Assembly: GCF_002443255.2 (NCBI RefSeq)
Contig: NW_019211456.1
Location: 58,199,578 to 58,263,577 of the forward strand
Source: Varroa destructor
Taxonomy: Eukaryota > Arthropoda > Arachnida > Mesostigmata > Varroidae
DNA length: 64,000 nucleotides
Direction: 5' to 3'
Shown one piece after another: positions 26,160 to 38,700 of this stretch. The translations under genes and the position numbers were made by a program. Numbering within the stretch: the first letter of the stretch is position 1; the number at the start of each line of letters is the position of its first letter. The notes beneath the pieces were generated by a model. That model worked only from the letters and a program-made list of their open reading frames with translations. It made no database searches and was not told the DNA's origin.

Positions 26160-26387
26160 CTATATGCCTTTGTAAGAATTGTACTGATGATAGTGTCCTC
26201 CTTTTTGGGTCTGATGGCGTTGACCCAAAAGCGTTCCATAAACTATTCCAAGGCTGGCCCCACCGGCCGCTGCAGCAAGTAGTGGAACTCCCGCTTTCCT
26301 AAAAATCTTGTCACTTAAACCGGCCCACGACACAGCTACCAGCTGACTCAAGATTACCATAATGACGAAAAGACGGATCCTACGCAT
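26160..26387 (-). CDS. small secreted Ala/Gly-rich protein
   Basis: I chose the ATG at 26387 because it opens a classical signal peptide, MRRIRLFVIMVILSQLVAVS, with cleavage likely after the Trp-Ala near residue 23. The same frame is open further upstream but lacks such a feature. The mature part is about 52 residues: a short basic amphipathic stretch (LSDKIFRKAG), a compact hydrophobic segment (PLLAAAAGGASLGIVYGTLL), and a His/Tyr/Gln-rich hydrophilic tail (GGHYHQYNSYKGI). There are no cysteines in the mature part, which argues against a disulphide-rich toxin. The Ala/Gly core could be membrane-active or structural. It shares orientation and secretion with the larger gene at 35.8-40.7 kb but not sequence. 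The family is unknown. Confidence 0.5.
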   Translation of the reverse strand: MRRIRLFVIMVILSQLVAVSWAGLSDKIFRKAGVPLLAAAAGGASLGIVYGTLLGQRHQTQKGGHYHQYNSYKGI

Positions 26388-26803
26388 TGTACTTATTGAG
26401 ATATCGTCGCGGCGTACTTTTACAGATTGTCGCAAATGGAAGCAGGAGACCCCACTGGAAAAATAGGCCTCAAACCGATGATTCCAGTCACGCGGTTGGA
26501 GACGAAACGCCAGTTCGTGGGTATCCCTTGTAATTACTTCACTTTTCCAAATGTCGATATCCAATAGCATTCAACACGAAAGTAGCTCAGACACTGAGGA
26601 ACTTAGTAATTAACATGTAGCGTACTTCTAAATTGCTGTTTCACGCCCTCAGCTTGGCTATCTCAGCGAACAATTAGTGTGGGTCTTATTAACAAATGAG
26701 ACAGAAAAAAAACCTAAATCGAACGAGAGATCGCACGCTAGCTAACGATCGGTTGCCAATTTTATGACCAATTCTAATGAGGATTTGTTTCCGTGACCGC
26801 GTT

Positions 26804-26811
26804 TTTATATA
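26804..26811 (-). promoter_or_regulatory. candidate TATA box
   Basis: TATATAAA on the minus strand, followed by AAC and GC-rich bases, lies 417 bases upstream of the ATG of the small secreted protein. It could serve that gene if the 5' untranslated region is long or contains an intron. In AT-rich DNA this match can arise by chance. Confidence 0.25.
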
Positions 26812-26819
26812 CAGCGAAC

Positions 26820-28215
26820 AAAACGTGGTAAGGGAAATGTTACCACACTGTCCAATCGGACACTTTAATACTCTGTTTTAATCTACTAAGCTTTTCGTCT
26901 TTTGTTGCGTCACACTATTACATTACATGTCGAAAAAAAACTACAGTTTAATTGGGTCAATGTAAGTGGTTCTATATCAAAAGGAGCTTACGCAGAAAAC
27001 GCGAATAGCTTGCGTAATTTAGCCGAATTGAGCGTTCAAGTGAAAACTGAAAGTTATATATCAGATATAAGTTCTTCCAGAAGCTACATATTCCGATAAA
27101 TGGATCGACACCTGGGAGTGAAAAAATAATCCTTCTCAGGCAACGCAAAATGTAATTTTGATAAAAACCCGAAAATAGAGATTAGCGAAACAATTGCGTA
27201 AATCGGCAGAACGATTATAATTTTTCTAACATAAATTATTGCAAATACATTGGGATACTGATAGTTTTTAGAAGCTTTTTAAATGAATCGGTATGGAAAT
27301 ACTTGTATTATTTATGTGGTATCACGAACTGTCTTGAGTATCTTTGACACACTTGAGCAAAAAGTGTGATCTCTTCATAAAAAGAAAGCTCGCTACATCT
27401 AAAAGCGGCTTTCAATACGGTCGTAAAGTGGGTCGTTGTGCTGTTTAGAAAGGAGCTTTATGCCAACTGCAATGATGTTTTCGTTCAAACTGAAGTTTCC
27501 CACTTTGAATCGAAAAAGTCGGTTGAAACGGCTGAAAATGAACTAAGAACCTTTTAATGTAACTTTCCGATAAAAAGAAAAAAAAAAACAATAAACGCGA
27601 TTTAACGTTTTCTTGTAATCTTAAAGACAATGGCTTGCGTAATGGAGTAGCGTGTTTTGTTTTTCTACTGTTTTTAGTGGCTGGAGGATTAATTCTTCTG
27701 CTTTAATAAACTAGAAATTAATGATTGTTGCTGCAGTTGGGAAATGTAGGACGCACTCGTGCGGAACACACAGCTGAAGTGAGACAAACTTTATCTAGAA
27801 TAACCCGCAGTTGTGGTATGGCATTGATATACGAACGACCGCTAAGCCTTTAGACGGCAAACCGAGCGGTTTACGTAACTGGGGAAAACGGCGATAGAAA
27901 TCTAGACTCTCGGGAATATACGTGCATATACGTGTATATATTACATCTTAAGGCTTTTGATCGTAGCTAGATAGTTCAGTTAGTCTTTTAGATTTCTATT
28001 TTGTTTCTCCGCGACCTTAGATAGCGTTCCTTACTGACCGTGCCTTCTCTTCTCTTCGTTTCGATAAAGCAGGCCACTCAATGCGCTCATAACAACGAAT
28101 AAACGTAAATAAAATCCCTTTATACTAAAAAAAAACTACATGATGACGCACTAGCACTAGTACCTATTCACTCCACAATTCGTACATAACAATAACGACG
28201 GAATTACCTAAGACC
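26820..28215. other. intergenic, no gene seen
   Basis: AT-rich sequence with short unsupported ORFs only. No element ends or RNA genes seen. Confidence 0.45.
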
Positions 28216-29069
28216 TTACACTCTGCAGCACCACCCATGTATTTGCCCTAATATATGATCAAAACTATCCGGGCTCTGGGCTATTTCTACTGCGTATCCA
28301 CCTGTCTTTCCGCAGGGGAAGAACATAATCGCGGCTTCAGCCTGAAGCAGCACAATTCGCAATCGCGCAGTGTTCCTTTGACTCGATACAGGTGGCCTCC
28401 GTCGTAAGTTCATACCTAGGAACGTTTGTCTCGACAAGTCCAACGATATCTCGTTCAGATGAAGTTTTGGACCTCACTCGGCTCAGGTCCTTTTTGAGTC
28501 TATCGCAGGCGCCTTCGAAAACTTAGCATCGGGCACAGGGACTCTGTTCTGTGCCATGCGAATGCATCGAATCTGACTGTTTTTCACTGACTGCTGAAAC
28601 ACTTAGTTTGCAAGAGACTGTTTGGAACGCAAATTTAGAATTCAGGGCTGTTAGCACGCTGGCTGATTCTAGCCTAGTCTCATTTATCTCGACGAATTGG
28701 CTTGGCTTTAGTTACATCTTAGTGCATTCGGGAACTGCATGCAGGCCTACCGAAGGCTGTAAAGTCAGGCAGCTTACGCGGTTTACACAATTCCTCGATG
28801 TCTTCCAGAAACGCTTTGAGCTTGAGACGCAACCCGACACGCTGGAACAGAAACCGCTTCTCTTGGGTTTTTATCACCTCCTCAGACCTGCATAGAATAT
28901 TTTTTTTTACGTTAGATGGTGTCTCCCGCAAAAACTTGCTGAACAGATAAGCCTTAAAGTCATCCCGCGTCGCCGTAGTGTCCATAGGAGACTTTAAATT
29001 TGTACTGAGCTGGACTCGGCAAAAGTCTATAATCATTCTTCCGCCGTTTATTCGACCACCCGTAAGCAC
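28216..29069 (-). other. decayed coding region, unknown
   Basis: Two minus-strand open stretches (29069-28719, containing TRDDFKAYLFSKFLRETPSN; and 28443-28216) flank a broken stretch that still reads protein-like across stops. A 114-codon plus-strand ORF (28551-28895) is antisense to it. Composition is less AT-rich than the surroundings. It may be the remains of a transposon, possibly a second part of an element of the same age as those at 22-23 kb or 32-33 kb, but no catalytic motif was found. Confidence 0.25.
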
Positions 29070-29716
29070 TTGCTACCGTTCCGAAGGCTCTGATGCATTA
29101 CTCAGGCCACGAGTAATTGGACAGCTTCAGCGATAACGGTACCCTTTCGTTACTCCACCAAGCTTTCCTCCACATAACATAGCCTTGAAAGTTGGTCGAC
29201 CATTTCGTCAGTTCTCAATTTACCTCTTCTCTTGGCAATTTAACTTCGCTTCTCGCAACCTCCTCACTATCATCAATTGCGCACTAATATCAGAGATAAT
29301 ACGATTTCGTACATCTCGGGAGGGAGGGAGAGACAGTGAACCTTAATGCGAACTAAACTAGAATTAAATTAACAATTAAAACCTCAGATACGTACTTTAA
29401 AGATTTAAATTGCGCGCGCCAGTTTACAAGTTAGAAAAAGAAGATGGTACTAGTGAATGCCATATTTCGAAGATATGAATTATGATAAATCCTATTCATC
29501 AGTAAGCGCAAACCTACTAGTGAATTGTAAAATGCTCATAATTATTGTAAATGTCTCATCGATGCTGAATTTCGCTACTATAATTCTCTACTTCGATACA
29601 TTTATACAATACAGCACTGCCACACAAGGAAAACACACTTATAGAGCAGGCTGATCTCTGCCTCATCTGTGGCGCCTTTTCTCTTGGATAGCTTCGTTTC
29701 CTTAACGCACCTGACC

Positions 29717-29755
<39 letters not shown>

Positions 29756-31899
29756 GTTCTTGTTGACCAACCTTTTTGTCTAAGGCATTTTCTAGCGTTT
29801 ACATTAAAACCCCACAAATTCCACCAAACGGGAAATAGCATATTTTCAGAATAGAGAATTGGCTTAATTCTGAAGTACCTCCTGGAGTTATCTATTTCCT
29901 TCGCTGTTTCACATCGACGTAGACACGCCACTGCTCGCAATAGTAACGATTCCGTGTAGAACATATCATTGTGATCGCGTATTGCCGAGTGAGATATTGA
30001 AAAAAGGATAAGAAGCCATACTTTTCCATGTTTTTCGTTCACTTTAGCCGGCATCTAGGCTCTAAATTTTTTGAAAATCTAAAAGACCCTTTTGTTTTTG
30101 AAAGCGAAAAACTCCAACGTTTTTCTATCTTATGGAAAAGTTTTGTAAAGAAACGTCACTTAATGTTGTCATCGTAATAATAGATGCATCGAACAGCAAC
30201 AGCATGTAAGGGTTACTGAAGCTTAAATATTATAGAATATTTCAGCTCGACATAGGAACTACCTAATGCATATAAATCGTCTGCTAAATTACGGCGAAAT
30301 GCGTTTTGCTAGGCTCTGTCGAGAGACCTCTTAGCCTCTCAGAAAATAAGGACTCATTAATGTCCATATTAGTAGTGCCACAATCGCCGAAACAGCTTTG
30401 TGCATGGTTAATAAACGCATGCATAACTCAATTACGCTGTTTTCTATGAAGTTGCTTAGGAAAACATAAACAAACAACCTAATTCTCTCAATCGAAATAT
30501 ATTATCATTACACACCTTCTGCTGATCACTAGGACAATACCATTCGAGTATAATATAAACCTATGGAACAAGGCAGCTAAGTGGCATACGCAATTACGCG
30601 TGCTAATTAAGATGCGTTTTAGAAGTTAGGGTTGTACAGTTCTGTTTCTCGTGCCTAAAACGCCCCTGTAAGCTTATTGCCATATCGAGTATCTTATCCT
30701 ATAGTTTGCCGGTCGCTTACTACTGTTTACCTCCTATACTACATACTGCTAAACCTACTATATACATACTGCTAAAATTAAGTATATGCTATTTCGTCTA
30801 ATGTGAATCGTCCCCCCGTGCAGCGGCCACTTGAAGCTAACTTTTTCTGAAGTACGTTAGATATAACAAATTAGATGGATATTTTTCATCAAGAGTAGTT
30901 AAACATTTCCGTTTACATCAGTAACGAAGAAGTGAATACTTATACGAATGCAGAAGTTTGCATCAAGCATTAAGCTGTATCCATTGTTTTCCAGAGCAGA
31001 GCAGAACGAAGAATGTCCACGCCCAATATCCAGCTGCATATTTCTAGGTTTAGTAAACACCATGACAGGTATAAAGACGTGAACATCTGTACCGGAATAT
31101 GTTATCCTCTATTCTATCTAAATATATCTAATGAAGTAAACAAAAACAAATAGGACGTCAAGGCCCACCTTCAAAATGTTTACTTTATTAAGCTGTATTC
31201 TCATCAAGGCTATAGCGTCGGTAGCTGTACGATCCCGACAAATGACGTGAAAACCTTTGTTCATACTGGATCCTGTCAAAAGCAACTAGATTTTATGCCA
31301 ATTTAATTTACAGCATAGTGAGCCGTCCGATGCTGAAAATGATGATAAAATCTGTGTTCAGATTTTGTCGTTGCATCAGGACCATATGATAAATTAATCA
31401 ATGGCTGGACAAACGCGAAGCAAAACGCAAGGGCCCGTGTGCATAAATAGTATAAAGTATTTGGCCTCTCATATGAGAATACCCAAGTAGCACTTAGCAA
31501 CGAATTATCATATCTCCTGCTGGCAACAGTAATTTTCAGAATAAATAGTATTCTTGGTCTGACCCATGAGATTCAGGTATAAGCTATCACCAGCCGTGCT
31601 TCACTTTAATTACAATTGATATATTGTGCTGTTTTCAGTTTGTGGAATCTTCAAGCACTATTGTTGCACCAAGCATCTCTAGTGTGCATGCAAAATGCAT
31701 TTGGCATCCATCTTGAACGTCAAGCAAGGACACTATCAAAACAAAGTGTGACATACAGAGGGGATAAACCCGCTGCAAAGTCGTAATTGTTCTTGGGCTA
31801 AGCTATCGAAAAGCCTTTCATGCTCTTGTCCAATCGACCTTGATAAGGGCGGACGTAAAACGCACTGTCAGAAGACTAGAACCTCGATACAAGCTCACC
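29070..31899. other. intergenic with microsatellite, no gene seen
   Basis: Contains an (AT)n tract at about 29719-29752 and an imperfect tandem duplication (TACATACTGCTAAA units) at about 30738-30779. A 150-codon minus-strand ORF at 29602-30054 owes part of its length to the microsatellite. No supported gene. Confidence 0.5.
29719..29752. repeat. (AT)n microsatellite
   Basis: About 17 uninterrupted AT units. Confidence 0.95.
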
Positions 31900-33120
31900 A
31901 CAAAGAAATTAACTTCAGCATTTTACTTGCTGAAAAGCAAGGGCGCCGTATTTAGTCCCACGACAAGCAGTTTTCAGTGGAGGAGGAGGACCCTAAGTGT
32001 AGTTCCAGTGCTCTTTTGAGTAAGGGAGCTTTGCCACTATTTCACTGTCCAAAGTTCTTCGCTGTAAAATCTTCTCAAATGACGCGGGTCGTTAGTTACA
32101 AAGTGAACGTGGTTGCTTGGCACAAGCTCTTAGGAGATTTGGTCGCCGTGCGGCTATCACTGCCTTTTTGCATTTTTCGGTGGCGTGCGTAGGAGAACTT
32201 CTATCATCTGCGGGGCTCGGCAACGCCATGTCTTGAAATCGATTTTCATAGGCAAGAGGCTACCTGACGAGGTATAAAATGCCAATCGCCGTTGTCTTGT
32301 CCCTCTTTCTAATATTCGTGTCCTCCGTTTTGGTTAGGTAAATGGTCAGTCCCAAATCTGTGACTGCTGCGTGAAACCAGACTAGAGCTTGCTGTACTTG
32401 GAACCTCTTCGACCAGTATGCGACAAGGTCGTCTGCATACAAGATGATTTCGACTGATTGCCTTGGTTCTTTTATTTAGAATCTTCAATAAAATAAAGAA
32501 TAAAAACGGTCTTAAGTTGCTGCTTAAGGGCGAGAGTTCGGCTCCTCATCCGTCATCGACAGTTATTCTGTTCCCCTACAGATCGCAGCAAGAAGGCATA
32601 AAGACACACACTTTGACTAGCGTGAGCATAAGCTTGTTCGTGGACGTTGATTAGAAGGCTGCCCTGAAATCAACGAACACCGCATACAGCGAGTTGCGTG
32701 AGGTGGCCAGTGCTTTCTGGACGCTGCAAACAGGATCCTGTATGCCGTTGCTATAGAGCTTTCCCTCCAAAACCCATGTTGCTTTGTTGGGATGGCGTGT
32801 ACGCTCTTTTAGTAACTGTTCAATAAATTAGCAAGTCCGTAAGCAGCTTATAACAAACATTTTTCTTTACTGTTCCTACGTCACTAGGTTACCCTTCCAT
32901 TTTGTATATCGCGAACAGAATACAGTGTCTCCACTGGGCTGGAAGTGTATCAACACGTAAACATTTATGAAATAATGCCGTCAAACATGGCACCACAAAG
33001 ACTGCGCATTTTGTATGCTCATTGTAGGCTATAGTTAGACTGGTGACAATCGCGTTGTATTAAGATTTATTCTTCTCATGCTGCGGCAAGGAAAGGGCGC
33101 TGCGCATGGTATCGTATTTT
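31900..33120 (-). mobile_element. dead non-LTR retrotransposon, reverse transcriptase remains
   Basis: Read on the minus strand with frame changes, reverse transcriptase landmarks occur in the correct order. CLTALFHKCLRVDTLPAQWR then HCILFAIYKMEG lie near 32990-32900, typical of the N-terminal part of LINE reverse transcriptases. SLYAVFVDFRAAF (catalytic motif A, first Asp) is near 32680-32650, ended by a stop where the family has Asp. LSP and LRPFLFFILL are near 32530-32480. VEIILYADDLVAYWSKRFQV (motif C, YADD catalytic pair) is near 32450-32390. The part after YADD degrades towards about 31900. Several stops and frameshifts make it inactive. Neither an endonuclease domain nor a poly(A) tail was located, so clade and true ends are undetermined. 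Confidence 0.8.
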
Positions 33121-35787
33121 TTGACGCAAACATGTCCGAGCAATGATTTATGGGCGCCATCCGAGAGGCCAATTGGGGCAGCCACCGAAATTTTTATCCA
33201 CATGTATAATTGACATTATTTATCGGCGGGCGAACGGGTCTCCAGTTATTCAAAGTATTGCTGCTTCTGTGAAGTATATGTTTTTAGGCATATCGCCTTA
33301 CTAACGGACGCTTAAAGGATCGAACTGTACCTTGTCCATAGATTATAATGCCGGCTACGCTCTTCGGGTGAATCTACAGGTGCAGCCGAACCACGGCCTA
33401 TGCTTCCACCGTGGGATGAAAAGGCTGTATTGCAGATGCTACAGATACTACGCACAAATCTGTGTATTAATTTAGACTTCAAGAGCATATCCAAAAAAAC
33501 GTGCTAGCAATTTGTAACGGTGAGTACGGAAGACTGTTATCAATTGTATTCGGAAAGCCGTTACGTCTCTCTGTAGTATTTGATAAACTTTTCAAAATTT
33601 AGCAGAAACCTACAAAAAAAAAAAGAGATTTCGATAGTTCTAGCCGTCAGATGGAATAGGCACCTAAAAATTCTTAAGAGATTTGATAAGCTCTAAATAA
33701 AAATAAAAGAGTTGCAAGCGGAAACCTTTAAGTTCCTGAGAGAGGCTGCTGATACGAGAGGCTATAGCGGTCCACAGATGTTATGTATAATTTGGTTCAT
33801 TTTATCGAAGAATGCGCTTGAGACCTTCTCTAGAAGATTTTGCCTAAGCATCTTAAGGGCAGCATCTTAAAGACGACGAGAATATCAGACAGGCAATTAT
33901 ACTACCTGCAAAGCTCTTTATGACTGCGTCTGATCAACTATAGTCATAGTTGTATCAATTTGGGCTTCTTAAACCCTGTTTGTCGAAGGGTCATAGAAAC
34001 TCAGATTAATATGACAACAGCCGCAGTCGCCATGTACTTCATCAGAGTAGATTGTGAAGTTATATCCTGCGTAAGGATAATGACCTGCGCAACTTAACCT
34101 AGAAATTCTTCTCTAAAAAATCCTTTAATCATGCTCCAAACTGAAAATTAAACTTTGCAGGCAAGTATACGTAATTGTTTTTCATTCAAATTTGACCAGT
34201 TCAGATTATAGATTCTGCGTGGAAATGTCGTAAAGCTTCGCAAATCATAGGAGTTGAATTGAGTTAAATATGTTTTTGCTCAATTATATGAGAATTTCGT
34301 TTAATAAATTGTAAATACTATATTAGACAAAATTGTATTTTGTTTAGATAAAAATTTTCTAGAAATAACATCACAGAAGGTTTGTTTTCTGTGTATATAC
34401 ACAATGTATCCTGGAATTTCGGTAAAAACCACCTAAATAAATTTTTTCGAGTTTTACGTCTGATCCAATCGTTAAGCATTGCTCCAGAAGTCTAGTTTTT
34501 TGAAGCATGGAACGAAGCAATACAAGGACACATTTTACTTTTTTTGGAACACAGCAATTATGACAATAGCGTCGAAATTAAGACAAAAAATCACTTAAAA
34601 AAAGTATCCATATATATACTAAAATATTTTTGCTATATATAATATTTTCGGTAACTGTTGGAGCTCGCGTTTTCGCTATATGTTAAAATAAAGCTATATC
34701 GTAAAAAAAACTACGTAGTCTAGCAGTTAGGATACCAGAAAAATAAGCTGGTATTTACCATCCCGTAGAAATAGTAGAACAGATGAATGACATTCATGGT
34801 AGTTATCTAGATACAATATATCCACATAAAGCGTACCAGATATACAATATACAATGTAAAGATAATATAACATTTTTTCAGGACTTGTTTATACCTTATT
34901 ATTATTATTATTAAAGCAAATCTTTTTTTTTTGTTATTTTTAACTGTGCTTTATCGCTATTCTCTTTGAAGATACTGCACCAACAATTTTATATAATTAA
35001 TAGATTAAATTTTTTAATCCAGATTATATGCATTGAATACTGAAGCTTTCAAGTCAAAAGGGTAAACGTTTGCAATAAATATACAAACACGTGGAGACTA
35101 ACGGTATTTACTTGCTCTGTTATGTAAAGTAGTATGTTGCATCGGTGATATATATATATATATATGTATAGTTCCATTCATTTTTACAAGTAAGCTTCTT
35201 CAACAATGGCGCAATTGTCTCTTTGCGGATACAGTAATTGCTAACAGAGACAATATTATCTGCTAGAGAAATAAGAGTCACTATTTGGTTTAGGATTTTT
35301 GTTTTCCTTCTTACATTATATTGTATTTAAACCGCTATTTTGTAATTCTCATTTAACATTTGTATATAACTTAGTATTTACGCAGCAGACATTATGTATA
35401 GCTCATTTGTCGTACCCTACGGCCTATCCTTAATATTCAGGGGTCGTGTGGAGACAGTTCCCTTTCTACTTGATTTACGCTTCTGGACCCTGTAAATAAT
35501 ACAAAAAGCAGCATTATAAATATAATTACTTAACAAAAAAATACATTTTGATTGTACAATTATTTAGAGAATGCACGTAAAGAGTGGTAGAAGATAGTGT
35601 ACTCTCGTGGTATCCATGTGTTGACAATAAACAGTAATCTATTCGGAATTTGAGTAAAGACCGGCTATTAGTAAATTTTTTCACAGACCGAATTTTTTCG
35701 AAAATGAAAAACTTCAAACCCTACTACTAAATAATGCGAGAAAAACTTTAATGCGATGAACCAGAAAGTTTATGATAGGGTTTAGAC
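33121..35787. other. intergenic, no gene seen
   Basis: Very AT-rich from about 34.1 kb on. Holds SINE copy 4, a (TTA)n run at about 34899-34914 and a (TA)n run at 35149-35164. No coding region is supported. Confidence 0.5.
34446..34490 (-). mobile_element. SINE tail fragment, copy 4
   Basis: On the minus strand this reads CAATGCTTAACGATTGGATC followed by GACGTAAAACTCGAAAAAA. It matches the 3' portion of SINE copy 3 (CAATGCTTAATGGC... CGTAAAACTCAAAA). The tRNA-like head is not recognisable nearby, so only the tail remains or the copy is 5'-truncated. Confidence 0.5.
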
Positions 35788-38700
35788 TTAAAGGGCGCCA
35801 AAATTGACGACATATCTATAATCATAATAATAATAATAGCATATGTACCATTCTTTCCAACCGGGAGGCGGTTGCCAGCCTGGAGGGGGCTGCCATCCCT
35901 GAGGAGGTACCCAGCCCCGAGGTGGGAGCCAATGTTTACCACTATCAGCACCCTCGATAGTTGATTCCGTTTTCCAGCCTCCGTTTCCGTTCTCCCAGCC
36001 ACCGCCTAAAGAAAATATAAAAAAAGGTCAATATTGCGTGGCCTTTTAAAGTGTTGATTATTTACCAAGGAAATATTTGTCGATATTCCAATAAGCCTTT
36101 CTATATAGTTCGTCTAACACGTAATACTCAACACATTGTAGCACTTGCCGAATATATAGACTGCGAAAATTATTTATCCTATTGTTAAACGTATTGAACG
36201 CTAATTTGAAATCAAAAGACTTTTCGGAGGAATTGAGGTCACCAGTCGAGTAAGGATTAATAATATTGTATATGTATGTAAGATATGCCATATAACAAAA
36301 CCTCATATAAAATTCTCGAACGCTTAATTATGACGCACCGAAGTATCGTACTGCAAATCTCATTTGCCGGCTGAGAGTGTGTTATGCAGCTGCTTAAATC
36401 ACCATTTAAACAAACTAAGGGACCATGATACTGATACATATTAACTGGAGGATTTGGTTTCTTCTCAAATGTAAACGTCACGAGAGAACGATTCAAAGTA
36501 ACAAACAGCCTTACATTTACATACAGAAATTATAAAATAGAATTTATGCATTGTTTAGATGTAGCCTAGCTTGGAAGTTGGAGCATGGTACTGTCGCTCT
36601 CAGTTTAGAAACGGACAGATCTTAAAATCGCATTGAAAAAACGCGATGTGCTATGTCCGTTGCTAAAGGCTAAAAACCTGTTACGAACCGTAATTGATGA
36701 TTTACACTATACCATTATGTCAATCATCAGAAGTGTTAAACTATGAGTCCTAGATGGTAGGTATCGTACAAAAATAGAGAGAAGCTTAGCCTATGTTGTG
36801 GTCTGCTTGGAAGAGCAGATTTGTTACCGTTCGACAATGCCTGCCTTCAGCTGTATACCCAAACATCTACGATAGCTGTTCCGTGCTCAGTCCTCTTGAG
36901 CAGAGCTGTTTAGCGGTCTGACGTTAAAGATCTTTTTAGGCTGAAATCTTATCTGGTGTGAATTCAAGTTACTTGGACAACTATATTTGGCTTTTCCTCC
37001 AGTGCTCTTTCCTGTGGAGTCCGGAAAGAGGCATTTAACCATTGAATATCGACTCCAGCTAAGATAAAACCTTGTCTTTGGCCCGATTTATTTTCTCCTC
37101 GCGTAATTCACGGACCCGTCTACCTTGATTCGCAACCTCCATTGTTACCCATTAAGGAGTAGTCTGGCCACGACCACAATTCTCGAGGAAAACGCAGCAT
37201 AAAATGTTTGCAACGAAGGAGGTTTGCATCTAAAGCGAGACCCATTTCGATAGAATTGAGATCGACTAGCCAGAACTAAGCGAAAAACATACGTGGAAGC
37301 TATTTAAAAACGGACTTAATGGGTTCAAGAGTCCGGGGGACGACGACGACGACGACGACACATTGGAAAAACTCAGTTTATTAAATACCAGATTTTCACC
37401 AGAGAATTGCCTGCTAATCTGACATCTCGAAAGTCTCGACAAATTGTTTGTTTAGTTGAAAAGAATGACTGCAGTGGGATACTATTTTGTATATGATCAC
37501 TAGCTACGCTTTATGCGCTGATCTAATTTTGCGTTTCAGATTAATCGACAGTACTATTTATTAATAGAGTAGATGCAGAAGTGACCGCTAAATTAGATTA
37601 GATGCAATGAAATGAAGGTATAAAGACTGAAAGACGGCAATTGCCTACCGGTCGAATGTGTTGCCGACGACGATGTTGTCGTGGCATACGTTGGCGTTTC
37701 CTTCGTCTGCCAACCTTTTTCACTCCAAATCTTCTCTCGATCCTCTGCATTGGCAGGCCACTGATGGTGCGCTCCGCTACCCGAATCTTTTACTGTTCCA
37801 CCGTGAACTTTTCCTACAAGATCGTGAGGAGCGTGCTTAGCTGCAGAGTTCACGCCGTGGCAGTCATGGCCCCGAGCAAGCGTACCGCAGAAGTATACCC
37901 AGACATACATTTTCCCATCCGCAGTGGCAGGTCAGCGTGGTCATAGGTAACGAAATTAAATTGACACGTGACGGATGGACGTCGGAGAAATCATCCAATG
38001 AACAACTCTCAAAGAACGGCATGCACGTGCATAGTAAAACTGGTGGACGCCAGTTATGATTGTTACAGAGTAGTGTCTACTAGCACAAGCGTAGTACTAA
38101 CCCTAGTGTGAATAATCCACTAAATGATGCTAGCCGTGTGTCCTCATTCAACGAATGCTCACAGCTCAAACATGTGTTTAAATTGCATTGTACAGCACAA
38201 ACGCTGGCGCTTTGAGGTATTAAACGATACACATTGCACCTTTCGACAGTGGTTACGATCATCAAAAGTCCTACACTTGGAAGAAGATCTTATTCTATAA
38301 CTCTTCGATTTTTACTTAAATGACGTCCTCAACTTCATTTTAGATTGAGAATAGTAAGCAATAAGATAAAATTCTCAAATCGAAGTTATACTTATCAAAT
38401 GTATCTATCTTGATGAATACTTTTTTTCTGAAAGTATAATACAAACGTAAGTAAAACTAGGCGTAAAATTCTAAAACATCGATAATAATATAATCAAACA
38501 ATTTATGTTACTAACCAAATAAAAGTATCACACTTTTTTGATGTGACCACGAAACGATATCGGCATAAAGTTCCATGTTTAAAATTCGAATTGTAGTTAA
38601 CACGTACCCTCACCGTAATATCCACCTTGCGTTTCTGGAACAGCTTCCTCCCATCCTTTAGGAGGGCTGTCTACGAGCTCCTTTTTGTGGACATGTATAT

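Noticed and set aside
29602..30054. 150-codon minus-strand ORF beginning MPAKVNEKHGKVWLLILFSI
   Set aside because: It runs straight through an (AT)n microsatellite that supplies alternating Ile/Tyr codons, has no domain and no splice support.
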